From contig JABCPU010000005.1 in NCBI GenBank assembly GCA_016800925.1, positions 1 through 64,000 of the forward strand: a stretch of 64,000 nt of DNA, read 5' to 3'. Both the position numbers and the translations under genes were made by a program. Each line of letters opens with the position of its first letter. Positions within the stretch are counted from its first letter, which is position 1. The notes beneath the pieces were generated by a model. The model worked only from the letters and a program-made list of their open reading frames with translations, searched no databases and was not told the origin of the DNA. Below, in pieces: positions 63,896-64,000 of this stretch. The stretch comes from Suillus spraguei (taxonomy: Eukaryota > Basidiomycota > Agaricomycetes > Boletales > Suillaceae).

Positions 63896-64000
63896 TTTAT
63901 GAATTACGATAACTGATAAGCTGCACGACAGCCAGTGACCAACGCCATCCTACACCGGATCACGACCCAATCACCCAAAATTATCTTCAAACCGTGAGTC

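Overview
The window is nuclear DNA of a mushroom-forming fungus (Basidiomycota, Agaricomycetes). Genes are split by 42-60 bp introns with GT..AG ends. The gene and transposon families present are typical of that class: KDZ transposase fused to an Ulp1-like protease, chromodomain Ty3 elements, Copia, hAT, an A1 aspartic protease, a multi-exon P450, tandem ACS-type MFS transporters and TPR/CHAT-type repeats. Nothing bacterial or viral of concern was seen.

Layout. 1-3.4 kb: a decayed Agaricomycete repeat-gene split by a reverse-oriented Ty3 LTR that carries an 8-bp minisatellite. 5.36-6.86 kb: a clean six-exon secreted aspartic protease. 8.28-13.76 kb: a KDZ transposase-Ulp1 pseudogene, itself interrupted by a ~1.07 kb non-coding insertion. 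13.8-18.1 kb: repeat debris and a fragment with a viroplasmin/RNase H1-N-like domain. 18.155-24.473 kb: a nearly complete chromodomain Ty3 element (253-bp LTRs, about 96% identical) with a predicted Tf1/sushi-type self-priming site. It abuts the 3' end of a second Ty3 element (24.47-27.40 kb) that carries a spliced antisense gene. 28.28-33.40 kb: a Copia element with 282-bp LTRs (3 differences) and an exact 5-bp target duplication. 33.78-36.23 kb: a 13-exon P450 with one frame break.

36.5-44.8 kb: a direct tandem duplication of an MFS transporter plus a decayed palB-3'/rit1-3' junction. 44.9-49.7 kb: an LRR membrane protein gene and a palB/RIM13-like calpain gene, divergently arranged. 50.0-51.0 kb: a TPR pseudogene. 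52.8-53.8 kb: a Copia-like LTR followed by five tandem units of about 150 bp, each resembling a complete Pol III tRNA-type gene. 54.7-55.4 kb: a DDE transposase relic. 55.9-56.6 kb: a 7-bp C/T satellite. 57.857-60.177 kb: a defective hAT element with perfect 8-bp target duplications. 60.4-62.7 kb: a palB tail relic convergent with a rit1 gene.

The host genes most clearly recognised are the aspartic protease, P450, MFS pair, LRR protein, palB-like calpain and Rit1 tRNA ribosyl-phosphate transferase. The palB and rit1 tails lie tail to tail at four places in the window, which points to repeated local duplication of one junction. Many single-base frame breaks occur in otherwise well-preserved genes, so either widespread decay or consensus error should be considered. 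All exon models come from reading splice sites and conserved motifs by eye; no alignment or search was run.
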